A stretch of DNA of 64,000 bases from Sphingomonas sp. NFR15 (GCF_900103265.1 NZ_FMWX01000001.1:997753-1061752); one strand, 5' to 3'. Positions 36,042-45,233 are shown, counted from the stretch's first letter. Numbers and translations: made by a program. The notes: a model not told the origin generated them from the sequence alone.

Positions 36042-36995
36042 TCAGTGGCCCGCGTGATTACTCCGGCCGCGCAGCGCGGCGATCAGGTGCATCCCCGCGA
36101 CGATGACGCCCCCTGCCACCAGCCCGACGATGCCGGAGAACGCCGCGCCGGCGACCCACGACGCGGCGCCGCCGATCACGGGGAGGCCGGCGCCGGCGGC
36201 GCTGAACGCGTGCGCGACATGCGCGGGGCCGCTGACCCCGAACGCCTCCAGCCCGTGAACGAGGATGCCGCCGCCGACCCAGATCATCGCGGCGGTGCCG
36301 ATGATCGCGAGCGCGCGCATCACGATCGGCATGCCCGTCACCAGCGCGCGGCCGATCGCCCGAACCGGCGCCGCGTCGCGCCTGGCGAGATGCAGGCCGA
36401 TGTCGTCCATCTTCACGATCAGCCCGACCGCGCCGTAAACCCCGGCGGTGATCGCCAGGCTGACCAGCACGAGCACGATCGCCTGCGTCACGATCGAGGC
36501 GGCAGCCACGTCGGCGAGCGCGATCGCCATGATCTCGGCGGACAGGATCAGATCGGTGCGGACCGCGCCGGATACCGTTTCCTTCTCGACCGTGGCAGCA
36601 TCGGCGGCCTCCGCCGCGACCGCTTCCTCGGCGTGGTGGCCGGAGATCACCTCGAACACCTTCTCGGCGCCTTCGAAGCACAGATAGCATCCGCCCAGCA
36701 TCAGCAGCGGGGTGACCAGCCACGGCGCGAACGCGCTCATCAGCAGCGCGGCGGGCAGCAGGATCAGCAGCTTGTTGCGGACCGACCCCAAGGCGATCCG
36801 GCCGATGATCGGCAGTTCGCGGTCGGGCGTGACGCCGGTGACATAGCGAGGCGTGACGGCGGCATCGTCGAGGATCACCCCCATCGCCTTGCTGCCCGCC
36901 TTGCCCGTCGCCGCCGCGACATCGTCGAGCGAGGCGGCGGCGAGCTTGGTGATCGCCGCGACGTCGTCGAGCAGCGCTACGAGTCCTGACGGCAT
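36042..36995 (-). CDS. yedI: DUF808 family inner-membrane protein (YedI)
   Basis: A 317-residue polytopic membrane protein of the DUF808/YedI family. The start MPSGLVALLDDVAAITKLAAASLDDVAAA and the segment YVTGVTPDRELPIIGRIALGS are family hallmarks; about eight spans follow, with a cytoplasmic EAVAAEAADAATVEKE segment. It follows the antiporter region in the upstream direction. Function is unknown in all members I know. Confidence 0.92.
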   Translation of the reverse strand: MPSGLVALLDDVAAITKLAAASLDDVAAATGKAGSKAMGVILDDAAVTPRYVTGVTPDRELPIIGRIALGSVRNKLLILLPAALLMSAFAPWLVTPLLMLGGCYLCFEGAEKVFEVISGHHAEEAVAAEAADAATVEKETVSGAVRTDLILSAEIMAIALADVAAASIVTQAIVLVLVSLAITAGVYGAVGLIVKMDDIGLHLARRDAAPVRAIGRALVTGMPIVMRALAIIGTAAMIWVGGGILVHGLEAFGVSGPAHVAHAFSAAGAGLPVIGGAASWVAGAAFSGIVGLVAGGVIVAGMHLIAALRGRSNHAGH

Positions 36996-37220
36996 GATCG
37001 TGCTTCCCCGTGTGTCATTGTCATCGCCCTAGGCGAACGACCGTGGCCCGTCGAATATCCGTGCGCTGAGTATCACCACCCACTATCAAGAAGGCGGTTC
37101 AGACGGGGTGCGCCCAATGAGTGTCAGGTTGCGAAGACGTGCGGCGACCTCGCATGAGCGGCTCGCGCGGCAACCGGCGACGCGCGCCTTCGGCAAGCGC
37201 GCGCGCGGCGCCGCCTGACC

Positions 37221-38519
37221 ATGCTGCCGTTTCGGAGACCCTGGGCGAAGGCGGGGCGGCGCCGAGTGCCGATTCGCCCCGTCGCGCTGCTGCGGGAACT
37301 CGGGCCCGGTCTTGTGACGGGCGCGGCCGACGACGATCCCAGTGGGATCGCCACCTATTCGCAGGCGGGCGCGCAATGCGGCTTCACCCTGCTCTGGACG
37401 CTGGTGCTGACCTATCCGCTGATGAGCGCGATCCAGCTCGTCAGCGCGCATATCGGCCGGGTGACCGGGCGGGGGCTGGCCGGCAACATGCGCCAGGTGC
37501 TCCCGCTGTGGACGGTCGACATCCTCGTCGCGCTGCTGTTCGTCGCCAACACGATTAACGTCGGCGCGGACATCGCCGCGATGGGCGAGGCCGGCGAGCT
37601 GGTGACCGGCATCAGCGGCCACGCGACGACGATCCTGTTCGCCGTCGTTTCGCTGCTGCTGCAACTGTTCGTGCCCTATCATCGCTACGCCCACATCCTG
37701 AAATGGCTCACGCTGGCGCTGTTGAGCTATGTGGCGCTACTGTTCGTGCTCCACCTCGATTGGGGCGCGGTGGCGACCGGGCTGGTGCTGCCCCGCGTCA
37801 CCAGCAAGGACGCGGTGGTGACGATCGTCGCGGTGTTCGGCACCACGATCAGCCCGTATCTGTTCTTCTGGCAAAGCGCGCAGGAGGTGGAGGAGATCGC
37901 GCAGCACCCGGATGCACATCCGCTGGTGACCTCGCCCGAGGAGGCGCCTGCCGAGATGCGGCGGATGCGCTTCGACACGCTTGCGGGCATGGCCGTTTCG
38001 AACATCGTCGCGATCGCGATCATGATCGGCACCGCGGCCACGCTGCATGCCAGCGGCGTCACCTCGATCACCACCGCCGCCGACGCCGCGCGCGCTTTGT
38101 CGCCGATCGCGGGGCGGTTCGCGTTCCTGCTGTTCAGCCTTGGCATCATCGGTACCGGCTTGCTGGCCGTGCCGGTGCTCGCCGGATCGGCGGCCTATGC
38201 GGTCGGCGATTTGCGCGGCTGGCCGTCCAGCCTCGAACGCAAGCCCCGCGAGGCGATCGGCTTCTACTCGATCATCACGGCGGCGACGGTGCTGGGCATC
38301 GTCATCGACTGGTCGCCGATCGATCCCACCCGCGCGCTGTTCTGGAGCGCGGTGATCAACGGCGTCGTCGCCGTGCCGTTGATGGCGGCGATGATGATCG
38401 TGGTCTCGCGTCAGGCGATCATGGGGGCGTTCCGGGCAGCACCCTCGCTGCTCGCGACCGGCTGGGCGGCGACGATCGTCATGGCCGCCGCGGCGCTCGC
38501 GATGGTGCTCGTGCAATGA
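37221..38519 (+). CDS. Nramp-family divalent cation transporter, non-canonical
   Basis: A 432-residue transporter with 11 or 12 spans of the LeuT-fold Nramp/SLC11 family. In span 1 the usual DPGN metal motif is replaced by DDDPSG, and in span 6 the usual MPH is replaced by SPY (TTISPYLFFWQSAQE), so the Met that favours transition metals is missing. This matches Nramp-related proteins rather than MntH; the substrate may be Mg2+ or another ion. The gene lies 225 bp from yedI, divergently transcribed, and 19 bp from the universal stress gene, convergently. Confidence 0.88.
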   Translation: MLPFRRPWAKAGRRRVPIRPVALLRELGPGLVTGAADDDPSGIATYSQAGAQCGFTLLWTLVLTYPLMSAIQLVSAHIGRVTGRGLAGNMRQVLPLWTVDILVALLFVANTINVGADIAAMGEAGELVTGISGHATTILFAVVSLLLQLFVPYHRYAHILKWLTLALLSYVALLFVLHLDWGAVATGLVLPRVTSKDAVVTIVAVFGTTISPYLFFWQSAQEVEEIAQHPDAHPLVTSPEEAPAEMRRMRFDTLAGMAVSNIVAIAIMIGTAATLHASGVTSITTAADAARALSPIAGRFAFLLFSLGIIGTGLLAVPVLAGSAAYAVGDLRGWPSSLERKPREAIGFYSIITAATVLGIVIDWSPIDPTRALFWSAVINGVVAVPLMAAMMIVVSRQAIMGAFRAAPSLLATGWAATIVMAAAALAMVLVQ

Positions 38520-38538
38520 AACGGGCGCTCGCGCGCGA

Positions 38539-39369
38539 TCAGCGGTCCATCAGCACCGGCACGGGCGCGTTCAGCAGCACCGTCCGGGTGACCCCGCCCA
38601 GGATCGCCTCGGTCGTGCGGCTCTGGCCGTAGGCGCCCAGCACCAGCAGATCCGCGTCGAAGGTCCGGCAGCTCTCCAGGATCTGCTGGGCGGTGTGGCC
38701 ACGCGGATGATGCCGCGCGTCGATGGTTATGCCGTGCCGGGCGAGCCGCGCGGCGAGCGCGTCGATATGGCCCTGTGCCTCGCTCTCGGTGGGCTCTCCC
38801 ACCATCACCACCTGCACGGCCGCCGCCCGCGCGAGCAGCGGCAGGGCCGCGTCGAGCGCGCGCTTCGCCTCGCGCGATCCGTTCCAGGCGAGCAGGATGC
38901 GATCGAAGGAGACCGGGAGATCGATGGCCTCGGGAACCAGCAGGCAAGGCGTGCCGCCGTCCGACAGGAAGCTCTCGACCAAGCGCAGGCTCGCATGATC
39001 GTCTCCCGCCGGTCGCGGCAGGACCACCAGATCGACCAGCCTCGCCCGGAGCGGCCCGGTGTCAACCGCCGCGCCACTGTCGATCCGCGCCCAATCGCCC
39101 GACGCGCCCGCTTCGGTGAGGGTCGCGCGGAAGCCGGTCTCCACCGGCACCACCGACTCGTCGCGTTGGCGGTCGAGATGGTCGGAAACCGCGCGCATAG
39201 GCCGGTCGCCGATCGCGAAGCATTCCGCGATCGTCGGATCGGGTGCAGCGTAGACGCAAAGGCCACGGACGAAGGCGTTGAAGGCATTGGCCAGCCAGCC
39301 GGTAACCGCCAGCACCGATGCATTGTCATGCCCCTGGCGTTCGACGACGAGGATCTCCCTGAGCGTCAT
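38539..39369 (-). CDS. universal stress protein (UspA family)
   Basis: A 276-residue cytoplasmic protein. The C-terminal Usp domain has the ATP-binding signature GAYGQSRTTEAILGGVTRTVL, and FDRILLAWNGSREAKRALDAALPLL opens it; the N-terminal half is a weaker, degenerate Usp-like repeat. It is convergent with the Nramp-like gene. Genes for Usp proteins often accompany transport and low-oxygen stress clusters, which fits the antiporter, YedI and Nramp-like neighbours. Confidence 0.9.
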   Translation of the reverse strand: MTLREILVVERQGHDNASVLAVTGWLANAFNAFVRGLCVYAAPDPTIAECFAIGDRPMRAVSDHLDRQRDESVVPVETGFRATLTEAGASGDWARIDSGAAVDTGPLRARLVDLVVLPRPAGDDHASLRLVESFLSDGGTPCLLVPEAIDLPVSFDRILLAWNGSREAKRALDAALPLLARAAAVQVVMVGEPTESEAQGHIDALAARLARHGITIDARHHPRGHTAQQILESCRTFDADLLVLGAYGQSRTTEAILGGVTRTVLLNAPVPVLMDR

Positions 39370-39613
39370 CGCCCGCCCCTGCGCCGTGTTCCGATCGCCA
39401 TGCCGCGAGGGCCGAAGATCAGCGTTTCACCTTGCGATATGCCGGACAGCGTCATGGTCCCCTCGTCAACCTGCCGGGCTGGATTAGCCGCGCATCGACG
39501 TGCGGGCATTCCGCAATTCTACGCAGGCGCGGTGACGCCGGTCGCCTCGCCGACTTCCCAGTTCACGTCTGGCGCGCTCGGGCACGCCACTGCGAGCGTG
39601 CCCGACGCGGGCC

Positions 39614-40042
39614 TCACGCGAGAGTCAGCACGACGTCGATATTGCCGCGCGTCGCGTGGCTGTACGGGCAGATCTGGTCGGCCTCGGCGATGAGCGCCTC
39701 CGCCGCGGCACGGTCGACGCCCGGAAGCGTGACGGTGATGCCGACGGCCAATCCGAAACCCTTGTCCTCACGCGGGCCGATCCCGACCGTTGCGGTCACG
39801 CTGGCGTCTGCCGGAACGCGCGGCAACGCCTTATCCTGGGACGCGGCGAACTTCATCGCGCCGAGGAAACATGCGCTGTACCCGGCCGCGAACAACTGCT
39901 CGGGGTTGTTGCCGTTGCCGTCTCCACCGAGCGCCTTGGGCGTGGCCAGCTTGACGTCCAGCCCACCGTCGCTGGTGATCGCGCGTCCGTCCCGGCCGCC
40001 GGTCGCGGTCGCCTGTGCTTCGTAAGCCGCCTTGATCGTCAT
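39614..40042 (-). CDS. ohr: organic hydroperoxide resistance protein (peroxiredoxin Ohr)
   Basis: A 142-residue OsmC/Ohr thiol peroxidase that reduces lipid and other organic hydroperoxides, with lipoylated proteins as reductant in known cases. The two reactive cysteines are in NPEQLFAAGYSACF and ICPYSHATRGN. The ATG giving MTIKAAYEA is the family start; the extra 24 codons upstream run through the operator region. It is divergent from ohrR. Confidence 0.95.
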   Translation of the reverse strand: MTIKAAYEAQATATGGRDGRAITSDGGLDVKLATPKALGGDGNGNNPEQLFAAGYSACFLGAMKFAASQDKALPRVPADASVTATVGIGPREDKGFGLAVGITVTLPGVDRAAAEALIAEADQICPYSHATRGNIDVVLTLA

Positions 40043-40066
40043 GATGCATCTCCGTTTAGCGTTACA

Positions 40067-40131
40067 CGATTTAATCGCGTGCGAATTATATAGGGACATC
40101 CAGCCGCTGCGCAAGCATTGCGATTAAATCG
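40067..40131. promoter_or_regulatory. two OhrR operators between ohr and ohrR
   Basis: CGATTTAATCG (40067-40077) and CGATTAAATCG (40121-40131) are 11-bp palindromes that are mirror versions of each other, 54 bp apart and embedded in the larger ACACGATTTAATCGCGT and GCGATTAAATCGTGCGC. OhrR proteins bind AT-rich palindromes of this kind; one site lies near each gene start, so OhrR probably represses both. Confidence 0.75.
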
Positions 40132-40152
40132 TGCGCGATATATATTCGGGCC

Positions 40153-40638
40153 ATGACCGAGCGCACCTCCCCAGCACGACAACCCGGCACCGCCGCAGGG
40201 CCGAATTTGGATGAGTTCCTGTGCTTCGCCGTCTATTCGACGGGCCTGGCGTTCAACCGCGTGTACAAGCCGCTGCTCGATCCGCTGGGGCTGACCTATC
40301 CGCAATATCTGGCGATGGTCGCGCTGTGGCAGGAGGACAATCAGATGGTCTCGCAACTGGGCGAGAAGCTGTTCCTCGAATCCAATACGCTCACGCCGCT
40401 GATAAAGCGGCTGGAAGCCGCCGGATTCGTCACCCGGCGACGCGACACGAAAGACGAACGGGTGGTGCGCGTGTCGCTCACGCCGGCCGGCCGCGCGCTT
40501 GCCGAAGCAGCCGCGTGCCTGCCCGAACAGGTTCTCAAGGCGACCGGCATCACCCCTGCCCAACTGGAGACGATGCGGACGACGCTGACCGCCTTGCGCA
40601 CCAACCTGAGGTCCGCCGACACGACGACCGATATCTGA
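40153..40638 (+). CDS. ohrR: MarR-family organic peroxide sensor OhrR
   Basis: A 161-residue repressor. The peroxide-sensing Cys is in LDEFLCFAVYSTG, the N-terminal position used by OhrR, and the winged helix spans YPQYLAMVALWQED to DTKDERVVRVSLTPAGRAL. Additional Cys in AAACLPEQ could form the resolving disulfide of two-Cys OhrR types. It is divergent from ohr across 110 bp containing two palindromic operators. Confidence 0.94.
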   Translation: MTERTSPARQPGTAAGPNLDEFLCFAVYSTGLAFNRVYKPLLDPLGLTYPQYLAMVALWQEDNQMVSQLGEKLFLESNTLTPLIKRLEAAGFVTRRRDTKDERVVRVSLTPAGRALAEAAACLPEQVLKATGITPAQLETMRTTLTALRTNLRSADTTTDI

Positions 40639-40692
40639 AGGGCGGCACGCCTTTCCGAAAGCCGATACCGCGCCGAACCACGCAACGAGAGC

Positions 40693-41229
40693 ATGGCCGA
40701 CCATCTTCACATCATCACGGGCGGTCCCGGTTCGGGCAAGACGACCCTGATCCACGCTCTCGCCGCCGGCGGCATCCGCCACATGCCGGAGGCCGGCAGG
40801 GCGATCATCCAGGATCAGGTGGATATCGGCGGCACCGCGCTGCCCTGGAACGATCGGGAGGCGTTCGCGGCATTGATGCTGGCGTGGGAGATGCGGTCTC
40901 ACCGTGAGGCGGTGAACGCGCCCGGCCCGATCGTGTTCGATCGCGGCATCCCCGACGTGATCGGCTATCTGCGGCTGTGCGGGTTGCCGGTGCCGGCCGC
41001 AACGCTGCGCGCGGCGGAACTGCGGCGGTATGCGCGCCGCGTGTTCATCGCGCCACCTTGGCCAGCCATCTTCGCGCAGGACGCGGAGCGCAGACAAACG
41101 CTGGCGGAGGCCGAGACCACGTATCATGCGATGATCGCTACCTATTCGGGCATGGGATACGAACTCGTCACGCTTCCGCTGGCGTCGATCGACGAACGGG
41201 CGCAATTCGTGCGCGAGCGGATCGGCTAG
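40693..41229 (+). CDS. AAA_28-type P-loop ATPase
   Basis: A 178-residue soluble protein with Walker A GGPGSGKTT at about residues 10-18 and a kinase-like layout: IVFDRGIPDVIGYLRL resembles the Walker B/lid region of small nucleotide or metabolite kinases, and RQTLAEAETTYHAM follows. This matches the AAA_28 group, whose substrates are mostly unknown. It lies 54 bp after ohrR on the same strand and may be cotranscribed. Confidence 0.82.
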   Translation: MADHLHIITGGPGSGKTTLIHALAAGGIRHMPEAGRAIIQDQVDIGGTALPWNDREAFAALMLAWEMRSHREAVNAPGPIVFDRGIPDVIGYLRLCGLPVPAATLRAAELRRYARRVFIAPPWPAIFAQDAERRQTLAEAETTYHAMIATYSGMGYELVTLPLASIDERAQFVRERIG

Positions 41230-41323
41230 CGCGCCGCACGCGGCGATCGTCGCGAACGCCGCGGGTAGGCCCGCGCCAATTTGTCCGATCGACGGCGCCG
41301 CGCTCCCCCGCTACGCATGGGCG

Positions 41324-42358
41324 ATGCTAAAGCCGCTCTCAGGCCGGCCGGCCGTTCCGCTCGCGATGATCCGCTGGCTCTATGTCGTCGCCGCGATGAT
41401 CGTGCTGATCGTCGTCGTCGGCGGCGTCACCCGCCTCACCGAATCGGGGCTGTCGATCACGCAATGGAAGCCGATCACCGGCGTGATTCCGCCGCTCACC
41501 CAAAGCCAATGGCAGGCCGAATTCGCCAACTATCGCCGCATTCCGCAATATGAGGCGATCCATCACGGCATGACGCTGGCGGGCTTCAAGGGGATTTTCT
41601 TCTGGGAGTATCTCCACCGGCTGCTCGGCCGGCTGATCGGGACGGTTTTCGCCGTTCCGCTGGTGTGGTTCGCGATCCGTCGGCAGATTCCGCGCGGCTA
41701 TGGCTGGCGGCTCGTCGCGCTGCTCGCGCTCGGCGGGCTGCAGGGCGCGCTCGGCTGGGTGATGGTACGTTCGGGCCTGTCGGATCGGACCGAGGTCGCG
41801 CCGTTGTGGCTGGCCGCGCATCTGCTCACCGCGCTGTTCACGCTCGCCGGGCTGGTATGGACCGCGCTCGATTTGCGCGCGCTCGCCGCCAACCCCTATG
41901 CGAAACCGGCGCGGCTTACCGCGCTGGGCGCGTTGGCGGGCGCGGTGCTGGCGGTGCAATTGCTCTACGGCGCGTTGATGGCGGGGCTGCGCGCCGGCCT
42001 CGTCACCAACCAATGGCCGTTGATGAACGGGCGGTTCTTCCCGCACGAGGTACTCGGCACGCGCCCGTTCGGCACGCTGCTGCTCGATGATCCGTCGCTG
42101 GTCCATTTCATCCATCGCTGGTGGGCGTGGGTAACGGTCGCCGCGTTGATCGTGCTCGCGCGCGCGGCCAAGCGCGCGCGGCATCGCGCGGCTTCCGTGG
42201 CGATCCACAGCGCGTTCGGCGTACAGATCCTGCTCGGCATCGCGACGGTGATGACCGGCGTGGATATCACCCTGGCGGCGCTGCACCAGTTGGTCGGCGC
42301 GCTGCTGGTGATCGCCACCACCTGGGGCGTGCATGCGATCGGGCGCCGCCGGGGCTGA
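41324..42358 (+). CDS. ctaA: heme A synthase (COX15/CtaA)
   Basis: A 344-residue membrane protein with eight spans that oxidises the C8 methyl of heme O to the formyl of heme A, needed for aa3 oxidase. GGVTRLTESGLSITQWKPITG and conserved His residues in YEAIHHGMTL, EYLHRLLGR, FIHRWWAWV and LHQLVGALL are present, matching the alphaproteobacterial/mitochondrial type. The product fits functionally with the oxidase subunit IV gene elsewhere in the window. Confidence 0.95.
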   Translation: MLKPLSGRPAVPLAMIRWLYVVAAMIVLIVVVGGVTRLTESGLSITQWKPITGVIPPLTQSQWQAEFANYRRIPQYEAIHHGMTLAGFKGIFFWEYLHRLLGRLIGTVFAVPLVWFAIRRQIPRGYGWRLVALLALGGLQGALGWVMVRSGLSDRTEVAPLWLAAHLLTALFTLAGLVWTALDLRALAANPYAKPARLTALGALAGAVLAVQLLYGALMAGLRAGLVTNQWPLMNGRFFPHEVLGTRPFGTLLLDDPSLVHFIHRWWAWVTVAALIVLARAAKRARHRAASVAIHSAFGVQILLGIATVMTGVDITLAALHQLVGALLVIATTWGVHAIGRRRG

Positions 42359-42365
42359 AACGCGT

Positions 42366-42383
42366 CGGGTATCATGATACCCG
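42366..42383. promoter_or_regulatory. perfect 18-bp palindrome after ctaA
   Basis: CGGGTATCATGATACCCG is a perfect palindrome beginning 8 bp after the ctaA stop and 115 bp before rplM. It lacks a T run, so it is a weak terminator; it could be an operator or a stem at the end of the ctaA message. Confidence 0.4.
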
Positions 42384-42403
42384 TCAGCAAACCCGCGTTT
42401 TGC

Positions 42404-42432
42404 TTGACTTGCACGCGCTTCTCCAACATTAG
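42404..42432 (+). promoter_or_regulatory. possible promoter of rplM-rpsI
   Basis: TTGACT at 42404 and CATTAG at 42427 are 17 bp apart, about 65 bp before rplM. The -35 is good and the -10 is weak, as in many alphaproteobacterial housekeeping promoters. Confidence 0.35.
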
Positions 42433-42497
42433 CCCATCACCGAGCGCCGTCCATCCGTGGGCGGCGCCTTTCGTTTCGAACAAGAGGTCACAGCCCC

Positions 42498-42977
42498 ATG
42501 AAGGCGCTCATGAAGACCACCAAGGCGGTCAAGCCGCACGAGGTGGAGAAGAAATGGCATATCGTCGACGCCGACGGTCTGGTCGTCGGCCGCATGGCCT
42601 CGATCGTCGCCAACGTCCTGCGCGGCAAGCACAAGCCGAGCTTCACCCCGCACGTCGATTGTGGTGACAATGTCATCATCATCAACGCCGACAAGGTGCG
42701 GTTCACGGGCAACAAGCTCAAGGACAAGGTTTATTACAAGCACACCGGTTATGCCGGCGGCATCAAGGGGATCACCGCTGGCAAGGTGCTCGAAGGTCGC
42801 TTCCCGGAGCGCGTGTTGGAAAAGGCCATCGAGCGCATGATCCCGCGCGGCCCGCTCGGCCGCGCCCAGATGCGCAACCTTCGCATCTTTGCCGGCACCG
42901 AGCACCCGCACGCCGCGCAGAACCCCGAAGTCCTCGATATCGCGGGCATGAACCGCAAGAACAAGGTGGGCGTGTAA
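42498..42977 (+). CDS. rplM: 50S ribosomal protein L13
   Basis: A 159-residue ribosomal protein. [37 protein letters not shown] and [22 protein letters not shown] are the conserved L13 blocks. An agaggt Shine-Dalgarno precedes the ATG. It overlaps rpsI by one base (TAATG), the conserved L13-S9 operon. Confidence 0.98.
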   Translation: MKALMKTTKAVKPHEVEKKWHIVDADGLVVGRMASIVANVLRGKHKPSFTPHVDCGDNVIIINADKVRFTGNKLKDKVYYKHTGYAGGIKGITAGKVLEGRFPERVLEKAIERMIPRGPLGRAQMRNLRIFAGTEHPHAAQNPEVLDIAGMNRKNKVGV

Positions 42978-43525
42978 TGACCGACAATCGCCAGTCCCTT
43001 TCCGATCTCGGCGCCGTGCTCAACCAGCAGGGCGAAGCCGCGCAGGCCGCCGCCGAAGTCAAGGCCGAAGCCTATCTCTCGGGCCAGATCGACGAGCCGG
43101 TCCACCGCGCGCCGCTGCGCGAGCAGGATCTCGACAAGTTCGGCCGCGCCTATGCGACCGGCCGCCGCAAGGACGCCGTCGCCCGCGTGTGGCTCAAGCC
43201 CGGCACCGGCAAGATCACCATCAACGGCCGCGATCAGGAAGTGTATTTCGCACGTCCGACGCTGCGCCTCGTCATCAACCAGGTGTTCGGCATCACCGAG
43301 CGCGTCGGTCAGTATGACGTGGTCTGCACCGTCAAGGGTGGGGGGCTTTCGGGCCAGGCCGGCGCGGTGAAGCATGGCATCAGCCAGGCGATCACCAAGT
43401 ACGAGCCGATCCTGCGCGCGCCGGTCAAGGCCGCCGGCTTCCTGACCCGCGACAGCCGCGCCGTCGAGCGCAAAAAGTACGGCCGTGCGAAGGCACGCCG
43501 CAGCTTCCAGTTCTCGAAGCGCTAA
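42977..43525 (+). CDS. rpsI: 30S ribosomal protein S9
   Basis: A 182-residue S9. The conserved part begins at about residue 53 ([22 protein letters not shown]) and ends with the universal FQFSKR tail that reaches the P-site tRNA. The first 50 residues are an Ala/Glu/Gln-rich extension absent from the 130-residue E. coli protein and typical of this lineage. It is followed by a strong intrinsic terminator. Confidence 0.97.
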   Translation: MTDNRQSLSDLGAVLNQQGEAAQAAAEVKAEAYLSGQIDEPVHRAPLREQDLDKFGRAYATGRRKDAVARVWLKPGTGKITINGRDQEVYFARPTLRLVINQVFGITERVGQYDVVCTVKGGGLSGQAGAVKHGISQAITKYEPILRAPVKAAGFLTRDSRAVERKKYGRAKARRSFQFSKR

Positions 43526-43552
43526 GCGTTCCCCGTCTCGAAGTCGCGAAAG

Positions 43553-43580
43553 GGCGGTCCGGCAACGGGCCGCCTTTTTT
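43553..43580 (+). terminator. intrinsic terminator of rplM-rpsI
   Basis: GGCGGTCC-ggcaac-GGGCCGCC forms an 8-bp stem (one G-T pair) followed by six T residues. Confidence 0.85.
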
Positions 43581-43617
43581 CGTTCCGAGTATATTGGGAG
43601 CGGATGACTTACCTCAC

Positions 43618-43764
43618 CCGTTCCTGCTGAGTAGCGATTGAGTGGGGCCGACGGCCCGTATCGAAAGCGCGTATCGACGCGCGGTGATCGCGCGTGGCCT
43701 GTCCTTCGATACACCACCTCGATACGCCCTTCGGGCTACTCGGCAGTTACTCAGGACGAACGGA
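43618..43764. repeat. long imperfect inverted repeat (CGTTC...GAGTAGC family)
   Basis: CCCGTTCCTGCTGAGTAGC on the left is partly mirrored by GCTACT and ACTCAGGACGAACGG on the right, with internal paired segments (gtatcga/tcgatac, cgcgcggtgatcgcgcg). It lies in the 285-bp gap between rpsI and proC, which otherwise holds only the terminator. It resembles the other dispersed palindromes in having CGTTC at its tips. Confidence 0.7.
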
Positions 43765-43810
43765 CCGCCAAAAATCGCGGGTTCTGGATGCAATGAACGT
43801 TAGCCGCGCG

Positions 43811-44623
43811 TTATCGCGCCGCTGCGGCCAACTCGGCGTTGCGGCGCGCGGAAGCCGCCAGCGTTTCGCGCAGCAGTGTTTTGAGCGCGGCGTCGACATC
43901 GAGCACGTTGAGACCCTCCCGAGTCGAGCCGCCGGGACTCGCGACGCGATCGGCCAGCGTCGCCGGACTTTCGGTGGCAGACGCGACCATGATCCCAGAG
44001 CCTTCGAGCGTCGCGCGTGCGAGCCGGTCAGCCTGATCGGCGGGAAGACCGAGCGCGGCGCCCGCCTCCGCCAGCGCCTCCGCGAAGCGGAACACGAACC
44101 CTGGCCCGCAGCCCGACAATGCCGTCACCGCGTCGAACAACGCCTCTTCGGCGATCCACTCGACCAGCCCGAGCGGCCGCATCAGCGCTTCGCTGGCGAC
44201 CTGCGCCTCGCCGTCGTCTCCGGCACCGTGGAGCGCCACCACGCCCTTGCCGATCAGCACCGGCAGATTGGGCATCGCGCGCACGATCGCTCCGGCGCCG
44301 GGGAAGCGCGCGGCCAGCGACGCTTCCTCGACACCGGCGAGGATCGACACCAGCAGACGCGGCGCGAGCCCCGGCACGGCGGCCACGAACGCATCGAGCT
44401 GTTGCGGCTTAATCGCGAGGACGAGCGTGTCCGGCGTGTAGTCCATCGGCAGCGCGGCGAGATGTCTCACGCCGGCGGGAAGCCGAGGCGCACCCGGATC
44501 CAGCACGGTGATATTCTCGGGCACCACGCCGGCATCGATCCAGCGATCCAGCATCGCGCCACCCATGTTGCCCGCGCCGACCAGCAGGATACGGCCGGGC
44601 AATCCGGCGGCGGAAAGGCTCAT
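43811..44623 (-). CDS. proC: pyrroline-5-carboxylate reductase
   Basis: A 270-residue enzyme that makes proline from pyrroline-5-carboxylate with NAD(P)H. The Rossmann loop is LLVGAGNMGGAML, VLAIKPQQ is mid-domain, and the C-terminal signature LSGCGPGFVFRFAEAL followed by ESPATLADRVASPGGSTREGL is complete. It begins 1 bp after the YbjN gene stop, suggesting one operon. Confidence 0.96.
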   Translation of the reverse strand: MSLSAAGLPGRILLVGAGNMGGAMLDRWIDAGVVPENITVLDPGAPRLPAGVRHLAALPMDYTPDTLVLAIKPQQLDAFVAAVPGLAPRLLVSILAGVEEASLAARFPGAGAIVRAMPNLPVLIGKGVVALHGAGDDGEAQVASEALMRPLGLVEWIAEEALFDAVTALSGCGPGFVFRFAEALAEAGAALGLPADQADRLARATLEGSGIMVASATESPATLADRVASPGGSTREGLNVLDVDAALKTLLRETLAASARRNAELAAAAR

Positions 44624-44624
44624 C

Positions 44625-45125
44625 TCAGGCTTCGCCCTGCGTCTCGGTCATCGCGGCGGCGAGCGCCTCCCTGGGGCTCTTGCCGCCCCACAGCACGAAC
44701 TGGAACACCGGGTAGAAGCGCTCGCATTCGTCGATCGCCGATTCGACCAGCAATTCCGCCGCGGCGAGCGACAGAGTGCCGCCGTCACCATCGATCATCG
44801 CGGCATGCCGGTAGAGCAGGATGTTGCTCGCCGACCAGATCTCGAAATGGCCGACCCAGAGCTGCTCGTTGATGAGCCCGACCGTCTCGTACAGCGCGCT
44901 GCGGCGATCGTCGGTGACACGAATGTCGGGAAAGGCGAGGAATTGGATGACGCTGTCCTCGTCGCGCCACAGGGCGCGCAATTCGTACTGCGTCCAGCTT
45001 CCCTTGACCTTGGCGATGACCTCGTCATCCTGGCGCTCGTGCTCCCAGCCATGCGCCGAGAAGTAACTTTCCAGCATATCGATGGGGGCGGCGTCGTCGC
45101 GTTCGTAATCGGCTTCGTCGAGCAT
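44625..45125 (-). CDS. YbjN-family protein
   Basis: A 166-residue cytoplasmic protein of the YbjN family (PF10722): PIDMLESYFSAHGWEHERQDDEVIAKVKG and VGLINEQLWVGHFEIWSASNILLYRHA are the characteristic segments. YbjN in E. coli affects stress tolerance and motility without a known biochemical activity. It lies directly upstream of proC. Confidence 0.9.
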   Translation of the reverse strand: MLDEADYERDDAAPIDMLESYFSAHGWEHERQDDEVIAKVKGSWTQYELRALWRDEDSVIQFLAFPDIRVTDDRRSALYETVGLINEQLWVGHFEIWSASNILLYRHAAMIDGDGGTLSLAAAELLVESAIDECERFYPVFQFVLWGGKSPREALAAAMTETQGEA

Positions 45126-45233
45126 ATCGTCAGCCCTTACGCTTTAGGCGGTACATGCTCAAGCGTGGCGGAGCCGCGAAACGCCGACAAGCCCGTGAGA
45201 ACGGGCCCGCCGACAAAAGCTGTGGATAAGATG

